DNA from: Plantago ovata
Lineage: Eukaryota > Streptophyta > Magnoliopsida > Lamiales > Plantaginaceae
Direction of reading: 5' to 3'
NCBI GenBank assembly: GCA_028274465.1
Contig: CM051455.1
Coordinates: 104,344,942-104,408,941, forward strand
DNA: 64,000 nt
The notes beneath the pieces are model-generated. The model did no database searches, had not been told where the DNA came from, and worked only from the letters and a program-made list of their open reading frames with translations. Position numbers and translations under genes: made by a program. This document shows positions 24,244 to 36,162 of this stretch, one piece after another. Each line of letters opens with the position of its first letter. Positions within the stretch are counted from its first letter, which is position 1.

Positions 24244-25411
24244 TGATGAACGTGTATTTTACACCTTCATTCGAGTCTTTTTTCACCTATTTAGCTATCC
24301 TCTATGTTAATTTAGCTATATTATAGTGCATTTTATTAGAATAGTGTCACGTTTCTCTTTAGTTTGCATTTTTTAGGTTTTAGGTGAAAAACATGTTTTT
24401 ATCGGCAATTATGTTGAAGAGAACGAAGATTCGGTGTTTCGTTGTCATCCGTGGTGTATCTAGAAGGTTCTGGACAAGATTTGAGGTCTAGGGGTCGAGT
24501 TTCAAGGCTTAAAGGTCACTAGAAGGCAAAATCCGAGTCCGAAAAGGAAAAGAAGACCAAAAACGCGTCTCCACCGACCTGGAGCTCCCAGGCGGTTCGC
24601 CTGGGACCAGGGGCGATTCGCCCCCCAGTTTCCGAACTCCTATATATAGTTGCTCCATTCTCTACGTTTTTCATACCTTTTCACATTAGTTTTAGAGACG
24701 AATTCTCCAGAGCCTGTTCTGGGAATTCTTAGCATAGGAGACTCTTTTTCTTATCAATTTGGAGGATTAAGCATAGCAATTGGACCTCGTTGTTTATCAA
24801 TTCTTGCTTGTGAGCTAGCAATTATTCGGAGATTGACAACCTTCGTCGGTAACATTGTATCTCACGGTTTTTCTATTTATATTTATTTCTTTCAACATGT
24901 TTTCATCCAATCTTGCTTTGATTTCTGTTGATTGCAATCTATCTATGAGTAGCTAAATCTATCGTTGGTGATAGTATGTGATTTCTTAGATAGGGTTCTT
25001 GATTATGCATGATTGGTTGTAACGCGATTCAGACTTGACTTATTGCTTTATTTCTTTGATCTATCTAAGCCTTCTATCTTCGTAGTGTTGAATTGAACGG
25101 AACACATTGGACAATTCACGATCTTAGATCTCTATGCAAACGTTCAAGTACTTCATGCATGATTATTAATCTGATGCTTTGAATGATCATACTATCACTA
25201 ACTTCCATTATTATTGATAAGAAAATCTGTGCTAAGTCGTTTGTTGAGTTTATAGTTTAAGTTAAATTTGATAAAGCTAGTTATAGTCCTTAGAGATCAA
25301 CACTCGAGGTTATTTTACTGCTACATTACGGTTTTCGTTGTAGTTGTGAATTGCCTTTGGCTAAAAACAAATTTATTTGATTAATTGTGTCTGACAAATT
25401 TGGTTTCATCA
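24244..25411 (+). repeat. LTR 4 of element B (1168 bp, second subtype)
   Basis: Terminal LTR. The end GGTTTCATCA at 25411 abuts protease-linker coding sequence of element D. The expected target duplication CATAG follows. Confidence 0.9.
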
Positions 25412-26629
25412 CATAGCCTTGGTGGACCGCCCATTGCCAATATTAATGTCAATTATGAAGCTTCCCGGATCACGTTGCTTCGTTGGAAGTTCCGCAATGG
25501 AATTCACCGTCTCGATCCCATTCACTTCCCTCTCCGGAGTAATTCTTTTCTTACTCTTCACCTCCCGAAAGAACTTCGTATAGGCGGGAATATTCTGAAT
25601 TAACTCCAAAAGCGGTACATTGACTTCGACTTTAGAGAGGCGTTGGTACAGCGGTGACTCCATTATATGCTTCTTGACCGGTTTGATTCTACTAGGGAAT
25701 AGTACATGAGGTTTTGGGGGCACATATGGATTGGAGGACATATGAAGTACCTCCGTATTGTTAGGCGTATCCCCCGTAACCTCATCATCGACAACGTCTC
25801 CTTCGGGTGTTTGAGGTGTATCGTCCTACACTTGAGGTTCTTTCGAACTTTGACCAACTTCTTGTTCAGTGCTTGTTCCTGCATCGTTAGTCACAGTAGA
25901 TTTAATATGTTTAGGACGTACAAAATTAGGAATTGTAGTTACCTTTCCACCTCGGAGGAGAAGTTTCACTTCCTCGTACTCAGGAACCTCAGTAGTAACT
26001 GTTGGAAGTGGCTTGGGATCGACGAAATCAACTTCGGGTGTCGAAACAAGGGAGCTGGGGTCGTCCAGCTCCCTGTAGCTGGGGGGCGGTCCGCCCCCTG
26101 CCCCAGGCGAATCGTCTGGGGCGAGCTGGGACGCCCCCAGCTCATTGTCTGTGGGGGGGCGATTCGCCCCCTATGCTGGGCGGTTCGCCCCCCACCTCTA
26201 GGGGGGCGTCTTCGTAAAAAATCTTCCCATCTTCGAGTTTATGAACCTCCTCTACTTTTTCACAGTTTAACAAGCTTAATTTCTCCAGTAGCTGCTCAGT
26301 TACTTCGACCCCTTCAAAAACTTTTGCTAAACGGAGATTATATTCAACTTGCCCGGCGTGTGCAATTTCATAAACACTTTCTATGGCCTTCATTCATGCG
26401 TAAAATGCAAGTTCATCCTCCTCACTGATATCTTCGTCTTCAGAATATCCTTCGTATAAGCCTTCAGTTTCACCCCGATTTGAATGCCCATTGGTGACTT
26501 GACTCGACATTAGCCTCTCAGATTGTGCAGAACCACTGGCGTACCTTCGAAGGACCTTCTCTGCCTCTTCAACCGTACATTCTTCTAATCCTCCACACAT
26601 CCCATCCACTTGAAGCCTAACATCATCAT
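25412..26629 (-). pseudogene. Element D gag C-terminal to protease-linker region
   Basis: Decayed coding sequence. The left part reads like the conserved Athila segment before the protease (YVPPKPHVLFPSR, KKHIMESPLYQRL, IPAYTKFFREVKSKKRI, KQRDPGSFIIDINIGN). Further right are acidic Glu/Asp-rich stretches. A GC-palindrome block lies inside (26080-26215). Fossil with several breaks. Confidence 0.75.
26080..26215. repeat. GC-palindrome block inside element D coding sequence
   Basis: Four or more words of the GGGGCGATTCGCCCC / GGGCGGTTCGCCC type in a row. On the coding strand it would read as Gly/Glu/Pro-rich repeats (GGEPPSIGGESPP). The same words sit upstream of the TATA box in the LTRs. Confidence 0.8.
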
Positions 26630-26634
26630 GTAGA

Positions 26635-27828
26635 TGATGAAAGTGTATTTTACACTTTCATTCGAGTCTTTTTCACCAATTTAGCTATCCTCTAGGTTAA
26701 TTTAGCTTATATTTTAGTGCATTTTATTAGAATAGTGTCACGTTTCCCTTTTTCTTTGTATTTTTCAGGTTTTAGGTGAAAAACATACTTTTATGGGCAA
26801 TTATGTTGAAGAGAACGAAGATTTGATGCTTCCTGGTCATCCGTGGTGTATCTAGAATGTTCCGGACGAGATTTGAGGTCTAGGGGCCGAGTTTCAAGGC
26901 TTAAAGGTCACTAGAAGGAAAAATTCGAGTCCAAAAAGGAAACCAGCTCAAGAAACCGCGTCAACCGCCACTGAAGGTCCCGGGCGGTTCGCCCGGGATG
27001 TGGGGCGGTTCGCCTGGCATACCGGACGGTTCGCCCCCCATTGTTTCGTAACTATATATATGTTTGCCTACTTTAGTCGTTTTTCATACCTTTTCACCTT
27101 ATTTTGAGAGACAAATTCTCCAGAGCCTGTTCTGGAAATTATTAGCATAGAAGACTCTTTTTCTTATTGATTTGGAAGCTTAAGCATAGAAATTGGACAT
27201 CTTTGATTCTCGATTCTTGCTTGTGAGTTAGCAATTCATCGAAGATTGACAACCTTCGTTGGTAACTTGTATCTCACGATTTTTCTGCTTTTATTTATTT
27301 CATTCAACATGCATGTTTTCATTCAATCTTGCTTTGATTCTTGTTGGTTGCAATTTATCTATGAGTAGCTAAATCTATCGTTGGTGATAGTATGTGATTT
27401 CTTAGCTAGGGTTCTTGATTATGCATGAGTGGCTTCGCGCGTTTAAGACTTGATTTATTGTTTTATTTCTTTGATCTATCTAAGCCATCTATCTTCGTAG
27501 TGTTGAATTGAAAAGAACACATAGGACAATTCACGATCATAGATTTCTATACAAACTTCAAGTACTTCATGCATGATTATTACCCGTTGCTTTGAATGAT
27601 CATACTATCACTAACTTCCATTATATTGATAAGAAAAATCTGTGCTTTGCTTGATTCCTGATTTATAGTTTAAGTTAAATTAGATAAAGCTAGTTATAGT
27701 TCTTAGAGATCGACACTCGAGGTTATTTACTTCTACACTACGTGCCTTGGTTTTCGTTGTAGTTGTGAGTTGCCTTTGGCTAAAAACAAATTTATTTGAT
27801 TAATTGAGTCTGACAATCTCGTTCATCA
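26635..27828 (+). repeat. Solo LTR inside element D (1194 bp)
   Basis: A full TGATGAAAG...GTTCATCA LTR without internal sequence. It is flanked by GTAGA (26630-26634) and ATAGA (27829-27833), a 4-of-5 target duplication. It interrupts element D gag in the opposite orientation. It is closest to the LTR of D itself (shared GCGCGTTTAAGACTTG word), so it belongs to the same subfamily. GC block at 26985-27045. Confidence 0.85.
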
Positions 27829-28370
27829 ATAGACCACCAACAAAATACCAAATCAACTCCCCATCGTCGAAAAGGTGATGGGGGCGCTCACGTTTATACA
27901 ACTCAAAACGTTCGTAGGTGTCACAAAACCGCTCATACTCTCCTTGCCTGAAGTGTTCGATCCTATTTCGTAAGGCAATTATCTCATGGTAAGGCATAAA
28001 TCGCGCCAAGAACTCCTCTACTACTTGGCTCCATGTTTTCATCGATCCTGGTGCTAACCTTGATATCCAAAGCCTTGGTTCATATCCGAGAGCGAAGGAA
28101 AATAATCTCCTGCATAATTGGTCCTCAGTGAACCCCTTTGCTGGAACTTTTGCTATTTCTTCCTCATAGGATCTGATGAAACTTAACGGATTCATCCCCA
28201 TTTCATCTTCAAACCTCGGTATGTCTCTCACCACTGAACTTGTTGCTTCGTACCACTTCAACTCTTCCTCCAAGTATATAGCTGAACTTCTCCTAACTTG
28301 CGAGAATTGGGGCATCATGCGAACTTTCATGGACGTCATACCTGAATATCTGTAACAGGAGTAACTCAAA
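27829..28370 (-). pseudogene. Element D gag N-terminal region
   Basis: Athila-type gag: EEELKWYEATSSVVRDIPRF, SYEEEIAKVPAKGFTEDQLC, LARFMPYHEIIALRNRIEHF and RPHHLFDDGELIWYFVGGL. It is related to, but clearly distinct from, the gag of A, B and C. It is cut by the solo LTR. Confidence 0.8.
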
Positions 28371-28481
28371 ACTGAAAATTAGTCCTGTTAGAAGTCGCAA
28401 AATTCTGGAAACAAATTAACTACTAACTCTGAGAATTGAATGCTGAAAATATAAATAAGCTAAAGAGAAAAAGGAGTATAG

Positions 28482-28499
28482 TCCCCGGCAACGGCGCCA
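28482..28499 (-). promoter_or_regulatory. Primer-binding site of element D
   Basis: Minus strand TGGCGCCGTTGCCGGGGA, the classic Athila primer site. Confidence 0.88.
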
Positions 28500-28502
28500 A
28501 TT

Positions 28503-29690
28503 TGATGAACGAGATTGTCAGACTCAATTAATCAAATAAATTTATTTTTAGCCAAAGGCAACACACAACTACAACGAAAACCAAGGCACGTAGTGTAGAA
28601 GTAAGATAACCCCGAGTGTCGATCTTTAAGGACTATAAGTAGCTTTAACTAATTTAACTTAAAATATAAAATCAGAAAACGATTTAGCAAAGGTCTTTCT
28701 TATCAATTATGATGGAAGTTAGTGATAATATGATCGTTCTAAGCATCGGGTTCTAATTACACATGAAGTACTTGAAGTTTGTATAGAAATCTATGATCAT
28801 GAATTGGCCTAGTGTTTCTTTCAATTTAACACTAATCTACGAAGATAGATGGCTTAGATAGATCAAATAAATCAAACAATAAATCAAGTCTTAAACGCGC
28901 GAAGTCACTCATGCATAATTAAGAACCCTAGCTATGATATCACCAACCTTAGATTTAGCTACTCATGTACAAATCGCAATCAACAAGCATAATCAAATCA
29001 ATAATCAATAAAAACATGTTGAATTAAATAAACAAAAGCAGCAAAATCGTGAGATACAAGTTACCAACGAAGGTTGTCAATCTCCGGTGAATTGCTAACT
29101 CACAAGCAAGAGTCGAGAATCAAAGATGTCCAATCTCTATGCTTAAGCTTCCAAATCAATAAGAAAAAGAGTCTTCTATGCTAATAATTCCCAGAACAAG
29201 CTCTGGAGAATTTGTCTCCCAAAATAAGGTGAAAAGGTATGAAAAACGAACTAAATAGGCGAAACTATATATACTAGTCGACAGATGGGGGGCGAACCGC
29301 CTGGGGTTCCAGGCGAACCGCCCCGGGTGCCGAGCGAACCGCCTGGGAGCTCCAGGTCGGTGGTAGCGAGTTTTTGGCTTCAGGTTTCCTTTTTGGACTC
29401 GATTTTTCCTTCTAGTGACCTTTAAGCCTTGAAACTCGTCCCCTAGGCCTCAAAACTCGTCTGGAAACTTCTAGATACACCACGGATGACCTTGAAGCAC
29501 CAAAACTTCGTTCTCTTCACCATAATTGCCCATCAAAAGTACGTTTTTCACCTAAAACCTGAAAATGCAATGAAAAGGGAAACGTGACACTATTCTAATA
29601 AAATGCACTAAAATATAAGCTAAATTAACCTAGAGGATAGCTAAGTTGGTGAAAAAGACTCGAATGAAAGTGTAAAATACACGTTCATCA
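28503..29690 (-). repeat. 5' LTR of element D (1188 bp)
   Basis: Minus-strand TGATGAACG at 29690 to the primer site. It has a GC block at about 29285-29350, a TATA box, and the CCAGAGC...TTCTGG dyad near 29192-29207. Confidence 0.9.
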
Positions 29691-30290
29691 CTCCGAACCA
29701 TAGACAAGGGAGAATGGAGTTTCCCTTGTTGCTGTCTTTGAAGTGGTGCGGTATGCCCAGAGGACTCCATCAAGTTGCTCAACCCAACTTCCTTGGTACG
29801 CTGAAAACATTTTCGTCAAGCTCCTTACGAGCGTCTTGTTGGTGTACTCAGTTTGGCCATTAGCTTGGGGATATCCCACTGAAGTAAATCGCCTTTCGAT
29901 CTTCATCCTTTCGCACCATGCGTTGAACTTGGCTCCGGAGAACTGAGAACCGTTGTCGGACATAAGGACCCTCGGCAAGACAAAGCGACATACAATGTTC
30001 CTCCAGACAAAATCCATAACCTTCTTCTCGTTGATCATAGAAACCGCTTCCGCCTCTGCCCATTTGCTGAAGTATTCTACCGCGACAATGATGAGCTTCT
30101 TTTGTCCGGTTCCTTTGGGCAATGGTCCGACTATGCCTATTCCCCATGTGTCGAAGGGACGTGATCTTGGAAGGAATAAGCGGTCTTGCGGGCGCATGAT
30201 CGGGGGTCGCAAAGTATTGACATTCCTCGCACTTGCGCACAAATTGTGCGGCATCCTCTCACACCTTTGGCCAATAAAATCCTTGGCGAA
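29691..30290 (-). pseudogene. Tat element integrase region (cut by element D)
   Basis: Integrase core with GPLPKGTGQKKLIIVAVEYF, SKWAEAEAV, SDNGSQFSG and VGYPQANGQTEYTNKTL, the D-D-E pattern of retroviral-type integrases, preceded by a zinc-binding-like HQGSCGNHSGGRALAQNIIR stretch and a CEECQ motif. The C-terminal part lies beyond element D. Confidence 0.88.
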
Positions 30291-31460
30291 TAATGTTCTG
30301 AGCTAAGGCTCTTCCTCCCGAGTGGTTTCCACAGCTCCCTTGGTGCATTTCTTCTAAGATCGCTTGGACTTCGTTGTCGCTAACACATCTAAGGTGTGTG
30401 CCTCTGAAGGATCTCTTGTAAAGATATGTCCCTTGGACAAAGTATCTCACTGCTCTTCCATTGATCCTCCTTGCTTCCGCACGGTCCCTCGGGAGGATTC
30501 CATGCATCAAATAGGCCGCGATAGGTTGCATCCAACTTGGGGTTGTATCAATAGTGAACATGCCTTGCGCACTTTTTTGAGAACTTGCGATGGACGAAAG
30601 CTCCATCTTCAGAAGTATCACATTTCGAGTGTCTACGCCTCCGGACGCTGATGCATATTTGGACAAGGCATCCGCCTTACCATTGAGTTCTCTTGCAAAT
30701 TTCTCTACTTGGCACTCTTCAAATTGTGCCATTTCTTCTTTGATAGCATCCTTGTACTCTAGCAAGGAGCTCTTCTTCGCTTTGAATGCTCCGGCCAACT
30801 GCCTCTTGGCCAATTGTGAGTCGGTAAAAAGCTTGATTTTCTTCACCTGAAGTGCTTTGGCCATCCGGAGACCAATAAGAATCGCTTCATATTCAGCTTC
30901 ATTGCTTGAGACCAAAAGCCTAAGGTCACAGCATATTCTAACTCGGCTCCTCCGGGACTCCTGAGGTAGATTCCAATTCCTCCGGACCTCCCGCCAGACG
31001 AACCATCAACTTGTAAAATCCAAACATCTCCATGATCTTTTGGATATTTTGATTCGCGGAGCATTATTTCTCGAACTTGTTCCTTCGGGCCCTTTCCTGT
31101 TTCCTCCGGACCTTTTTCTGCTTCCTCCGGAACTTCCGCTCCGGATTTTGGTCCTTGGACGACAATCTGAGAATTTTCTTCTTCCATTGCCACATCGTTG
31201 AGAAGGAACATGTTGCTGGGTGTGTACTCTTTCCTTTGGTCATTGGTCTCAGGGCGATAGAGCATGGCGTCTTCGGCATTGGACATATCAATTTCTCGAC
31301 TAGCTTGGGCTAGTTCCTTGAATCCCTTCAATGCCGCTTCTAGAGCTTTGAAATGTTCACTGACTTGAGGTCCTTGGGAGTCGATCATCATAGTTGAATC
31401 AGATTGTGCTTCCTTTGGGTCGACGTCCATAGGGTCCTTGGCGGGATACTCGGCCAAGAA
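30290..31460 (-). pseudogene. Tat element RNase H region and linker
   Basis: ILQVDGSSGGRSGGIGIYLR, then SNEAEYEAILIGLRMAKAL, LFTDSQLAKRQLAG and ELNGKADALSKYAS mark an archaeal-type RNase H, the extra RNase H that typifies Tat elements. The segment before it (31050-31450) is a charged linker of unknown function. Confidence 0.82.
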
Positions 31461-31774
31461 ATCCGCTAGGACTTGAGCTTTTTTAGTAATGGAGCTTGGT
31501 AGTCGATGTCGAACTCACTAAGCTCGATCGCCCATCTTGCTAGTCTTCCGCTCATTTCAGGTCACCCTAGGACTTGCTTGAGAGGTTGGCTTGTTAAGAC
31601 AATCACTTTATGTGCACCAAAGTATGGTTTGAGCCTCCTTGCGGTGTATACCAAGGCAAATGACAACCTTTCAATGTCTAAATATCTCGTCTCCGCACCT
31701 GTGAGTGCCTTGCTCAAATAATAAATCAGCATATGATCGTTCCCTTGGATCCGTACCAGGACGGAACTTATTGA

Positions 31775-33136
31775 CTACGGAGTGGTCGCAAGGTAGAGAT
31801 ATAATGGTTCTCCGTCGACTGGCTTGGACAACAAAGGTGGCGACAACAAGTATTGCTTCAGTTTCTCAAAGGCTTCTTCGCATTCCTTTGTCCATTCGAA
31901 CTGATTACTTTTCCTCAAGACCTTGAAGAAAGGCAGATTCTTCTCGGCCGATCTTGAGATAAAACGGCTTAGGGCGATGGATTTCCCAACCAATTTTTGT
32001 ACCTCGTTGAGTGTCTTTGGCTGCGGAAGGTCAAGTATGGCTTTGATCTTTTCTGGATTTTCTTCAATTCCCCTTTCGGTCACCACGTAACCAAGGAACT
32101 TGCCTCCCTTGACACCAAATGTGCACTCTGTCGGATTAAGCTTCATGCCATATTTCCTCAGGACCGCGAAGCACTTATTAAGGTGCTCGACGTGTTGATT
32201 TTCCTTCTTGCTTTTCACTAGCATGTCGTCGACATAAACTTCCATGGTTTTGCTTATCTCATCCTTGAACATCTTGTTCACTAGGCGTTGGTAGGTCGCC
32301 CCTGCGTTTTTTAGTCCGAAGGGCATGACGTTGAAGCAGTAGACATTGCCATTGGCAAAGAAGGTTGTCTTTGGCACGTCGTCCCTTGCCATCTTGATTT
32401 GATAAAAGCCTTGGTAGGCATCCATGAATCTAAGTAGTGCACATCCGGCGGTGGAATTCACAAGTTGATCAATCCTAGGAAGGGCATAAGGATCCTTCGG
32501 ACAAAACTTGTTAAGGCGAGTGAAGTTGTTGCACATTCTCCATTTCCCTTCGCCTTTCTCTACTAGGACCACATTGCAAACCCAATCTGAGTATCTTACT
32601 TCTTTGATGTGTCCCGCCTTCAAGAGCCTCTGGACCTCGGCTTCAATGATGGCATTATCCTCCGGACCGAAATCTCTTCGCTTCTCGCAAATATGGGTGA
32701 TTTTGGGATCTAAGTTCAAATGGTGAACTGCGACCCTAGGGTCGATTCCTTTGAGATCCTCCGTACTCCACGCGAATATGTCATTGTTGTTCCTGAGGCA
32801 TTGGATGACTTTCATTCGTACCTCGGCGGTCATCTCTGTTCCTATCCTTGTGACCTTGTCGGGAGACCCTTCTACCACTTGAATTTCTTCCAAAGCTTCT
32901 TTCGCTTCAATTTTGTTCTCTTCAAAAAATGATTTTTTCTTCGAGGTTGGAGGGACTTTTTCGACTTCCTTCGAGTCCTGGTTGCTCGGATGGAGTAAAA
33001 AGCATTTGCTCCTGCCTCCGGATCTCTGTCTCCTAGGGCGAAACGTGCGCTCGAGGTCACACTTGCGGAAAGAGTATAACACTCCCACGCCTCCCTTATG
33101 TTCCCGATTACTTGCCCTATGGCATCGTCGTCGCAA
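31775..33136 (-). pseudogene. Tat element reverse transcriptase region
   Basis: The order of motifs is DIFAWSTEDLKGIDPRVAVH, HIKEVRYSDWVCNVVLVEKG, KWRMCNNFTRLNKFCPKDPY, FMDAYQGFYQIKM, MPFGLKNAGATYQRLVNKMF and the active-site YVDDMLVKSK, then CTFGVKGGKFLGY. This is the palm and thumb of a Ty3-gypsy RT, closest to Tat/Ogre. The C-terminal half continues into the connecting RNase H (EKNLPFFKVLR, WTKECEEAFEKLK). Confidence 0.9.
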
Positions 33137-33480
33137 GGAAACTTCATGCGGTATTGGACAGTTGAAACAACATCTTTGAATTGAGATAAGGCGGGTCGCC
33201 CTATTACCACATAATAGTCGAAAGGAATGTCAACTACCAAGAATGTAACTGAATTTGTTATTCTGCAAGGATCCTTGCCCATGGACACTGGTAGGATCAT
33301 GCTTCCGAGGGGCATTATGGGTTGTCCTCCGAACCCTACTAGGGCGCTTACCACTTCTTTCAATCCTTCCTTCGGGTCGATTTTCATCTTTTGAGAGTAC
33401 TTGTAAAGATGAGATTGGTTGAGCTCCCGGTGTCTACTAGTATCTTTGGGACTCCAAAGCAAAAAATGTCGAGCGACACT
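32930..33480 (-). pseudogene. Tat element protease region
   Basis: YYVVIGRPALSQFKDVVST followed by MKFPCDDDAIGQVIGN and AWECY is the conserved end of the Tat-lineage aspartic protease. The active-site portion lies just upstream and is not intact in an obvious way. Confidence 0.75.
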
Positions 33481-33566
33481 ACCAGAGGAACACTTGGGTC
33501 TTGATTGTCCCCTCCTCCGGCATGTCTCAGAGGAAGTTCACTATCATCGAAAGAAATCATGTTGGT

Positions 33567-34886
33567 TCATTTCAGGGCAACTTGTCCATACTTGGGGTCT
33601 CTTGCGGTGAAGTCACTTGCGGTCGTTTCTCTTGCTTTGCGACTATATCCTCCCGCTGGTCCTCCGGCAATAGTAAGAATTCTCCCATGGATAGGCCTAT
33701 TCTCGAAGTTTACTTCTCTTACAAAATCCCGATGTCGCTCGCCCTCCGGAGGAGGAGGTGACGGAGGTGGCAAAGCTGACGGCTCCCTTCGTGGTTCGGG
33801 AGCGATGTGATGAATGGATTGGTGAACTGGTTCCTCCCGACAGACGTAATTGACCAATTGCCGTCGGCGTACTAACTTCTCAATCTCAGTCTTGAGGTTA
33901 ATGCATTCATCGGTGGTATGCCCTTTGCCTTTGTGGAAGTAGCAAAACTTATCCGAATTTCTATGCTTTCGGGACTCCGGCATAGGCTCGGGCCAATCAA
34001 CATCCATGCTTCTTGTTAAGATTTCGGATCTTAGCCTATTAAGCTCAGTGTACTTCTCGTACCTCCTCGGGGGAGATCTTCTTGGAGGAGTTCTCTTGTC
34101 CCTGAAGTCGTTTCTATGGTGGTGCTCCTTTTGAATGGTGTTTCTCTCATTTCTTTGGTCTTGCCTTTTTTGTTTCGGGGGATTATTCTGAACTTGTCTT
34201 TGTTGTTCCTTTTCCTTCGGAGCGGTCGGAGGGACAGTTCTCACCGGGACGGTTCTTCGGAACTCCTCCGCCGCTAAAAAGTTCTCGCATACTTGCTCTA
34301 GGTCTTTCTTAGGTTCCACACGGGACCTTGCGAGTTCGTCCCGAAGCTTCTCGTTGGTGGTATTTCCATACAAGTATTCCTTTCGCTTCTTGGCTCCGTG
34401 AGTTTCTACTTGGTATGCCGCTTCATGGAACCTTGTCAAGAATTCCCTCAAGTCCTCCGACGGCCTTTGAACGATTTCGGCTAAGTACTTGACTCCCCTT
34501 TTCTTCCGAATCACTTTCTCAAATCTTTTTATGAATTGAGATGTGAGTTCTTTGTAGGATGTGATGGATACATTGTCTAAATTAGACCACCAAACCATTG
34601 CCTCTCCGCAAAGTGTAGAGGGGAAGATCAATACCTTGGTGTTGGGATCATGCCCATGGGCTTCCATTTTTGTGCCAAATCCTACAAGATGGTTCTTCGG
34701 ACAACTGGTACCATCATAATTTTCCAGAGTTGGGAATCCTCTATCGGTCTTCACCACATGAGTTCTTATGGTGTCACATAGCGCGCTTGGATCCATATCT
34801 TTTTCTTGCTCTTGGACGCTCATTTTCAATGCATCTATTTGTGCTTCAATGACTTTCCTTTGGGCTTTCAACTCTTCAAGGTTTAG
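33567..34886 (-). pseudogene. Tat element gag, C-terminal two thirds
   Basis: Gag core: PTLENYDGTSCPKNHLVGF, FPSTLCGEAMVWWSNLDNVS, SYKELTSQFIKRFEKVIRKK, RFHEAAYQVETHG, then a basic linker and the zinc-finger-like CYFHKGKGHTTDECINLK found in Tat gags. It ends at the insertion of element C (target duplication CCTTC at 34887-34891). Confidence 0.85.
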
Positions 34887-34891
34887 CCTTC

Positions 34892-36162
34892 TGATGAACC
34901 GGAATTTGTCAGATTCTAATTAATCAAATAAATTTGTTATTTAGCCAAAGGCAATCCACAACTACAACGAAAACCGTAGTGTAGCAGTAGAATGACTCGA
35001 GTGTCGTTCTCTCAGGACTATAACTAGCTTTATCTATTTAACAAGAAAATATAAAACAGCAGACAGATAGCAATAGGGGGTTTCTAGCAGATAATGGAGA
35101 TTGGTGATAGTATGGTCCTTCTTAACATAATGGGTCGATAATCATGCATAAATTCCTCGGTCTTGCATAGAGATCTTTGAATCAATCTAGTGTCCTGTTG
35201 CAAGTATTAAGCACTACAAAGATAATGTGGTCTGACTTGTCAACAACTAACGTCCTAATGTGTTCCGTGATTATTCAACACTACGAAGATAATTGGTCTG
35301 ATGGTCGACAAGTGTCCATGTGTGCATAATGGTCAATACAACATATGAGAATTTTGGTTACAACTGATCAACGAAATAAAGCAATGACACGGAGTATAAT
35401 GCGCGATATAGCCATTAGCATGATTATCTTCCCTTTCTAAGAATTCACATACTACCACCAATGATAAATTTAGCTACTCATAATAGGCATGCAATCAATA
35501 GCAATCATAGAAGAAAACATATTGAAAGAAGAATAAAATAAGTAGATAAAAACTGTAAGATACAAAGTTACCGAAGGTTGTCAATCTCCGGATGATTGTG
35601 GTCCTACGAGCTCCAATCTGCTATGAAAAAGTATCCCCTAAGCTATGGAACTCCCAGGACAGGCCCCGGGAAGTCCCTACCTAAAACTATAGAGAGAGGT
35701 GAGAAAGTAGGCTTGGAAAGATATGAAATTCGGAGAGAAAACTGAGCTATATATATAGGCCCGAAATATCTCCGGGGCGGTTCGCCCCCTGACTCCGGCG
35801 GTTCACCCCCCAATATTTCGCGGAATTTCCGTGTTTTTCGACGCGGATTTGGATTTCTTCACCTTTTCGGACTCGGTTTATGACTTCTAGTAGCCTTCTA
35901 ACCTCCAGATTCGGCTCCTAGACTCCAAATCCTATCCGGAAACCTTCAGATACTCCAAATAGGCTTCTGGAACACCAATTCCTTGTAGACTTCAGTATAA
36001 TTGCCCGTAAATCTCTGAATTTCCAAAACCTGTAAAATAAAATCTAAAGGGAAACGTGACACTATTCTAATAAAATGTACTAAAATATAACTAAATTAAC
36101 ATAGAGGATAGCTAAAATAGGTGAAAAAGACTCGAATGAAAGTGTAAAATACACATTCATCA
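34892..36162 (-). repeat. 3' LTR of element C (1271 bp)
   Basis: Pairs with 40056-41329. GC block 35775-35815, shorter than in B. It is flanked on the left by the target duplication. Confidence 0.93.

Larger units (their letters stand above)
16533..25411 (+). mobile_element. Element B: Athila-like gag-protease element with extra tandem LTRs
   Basis: A plus-strand element with four LTRs: 16533-17659, 21066-22263, 22670-23837 and 24244-25411. Between the first two lie the primer site, an open gag-protease frame and a 1.4-kb tail. Between the others only the last 406 bp of the tail is repeated, so the 3' side is a tandem array with a 1574-bp period. CATAG at 25412-25416 is the expected target duplication. 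The mate is missing because the first about 50 bp of LTR 1 are absent, replaced by the end of element A in reverse. It lacks reverse transcriptase and integrase. No breaks were seen in the gag-protease frame. Confidence 0.88.
25412..29690 (-). mobile_element. Element D: Athila-type element, 5' part, interrupted
   Basis: Minus-strand Athila-lineage Ty3-gypsy element with a 5' LTR (28503-29690), primer site (28482-28499), gag N-terminal region (27829-28370), and the region between gag and protease (25412-26629). A reversed solo LTR (26635-27828) splits gag, and element B cuts it on the left. The rest, including any pol, would lie beyond the window if the nesting model is right. It sits in the integrase region of the Tat element, followed by CTCCG (29691-29695). 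Broken. Confidence 0.82.
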
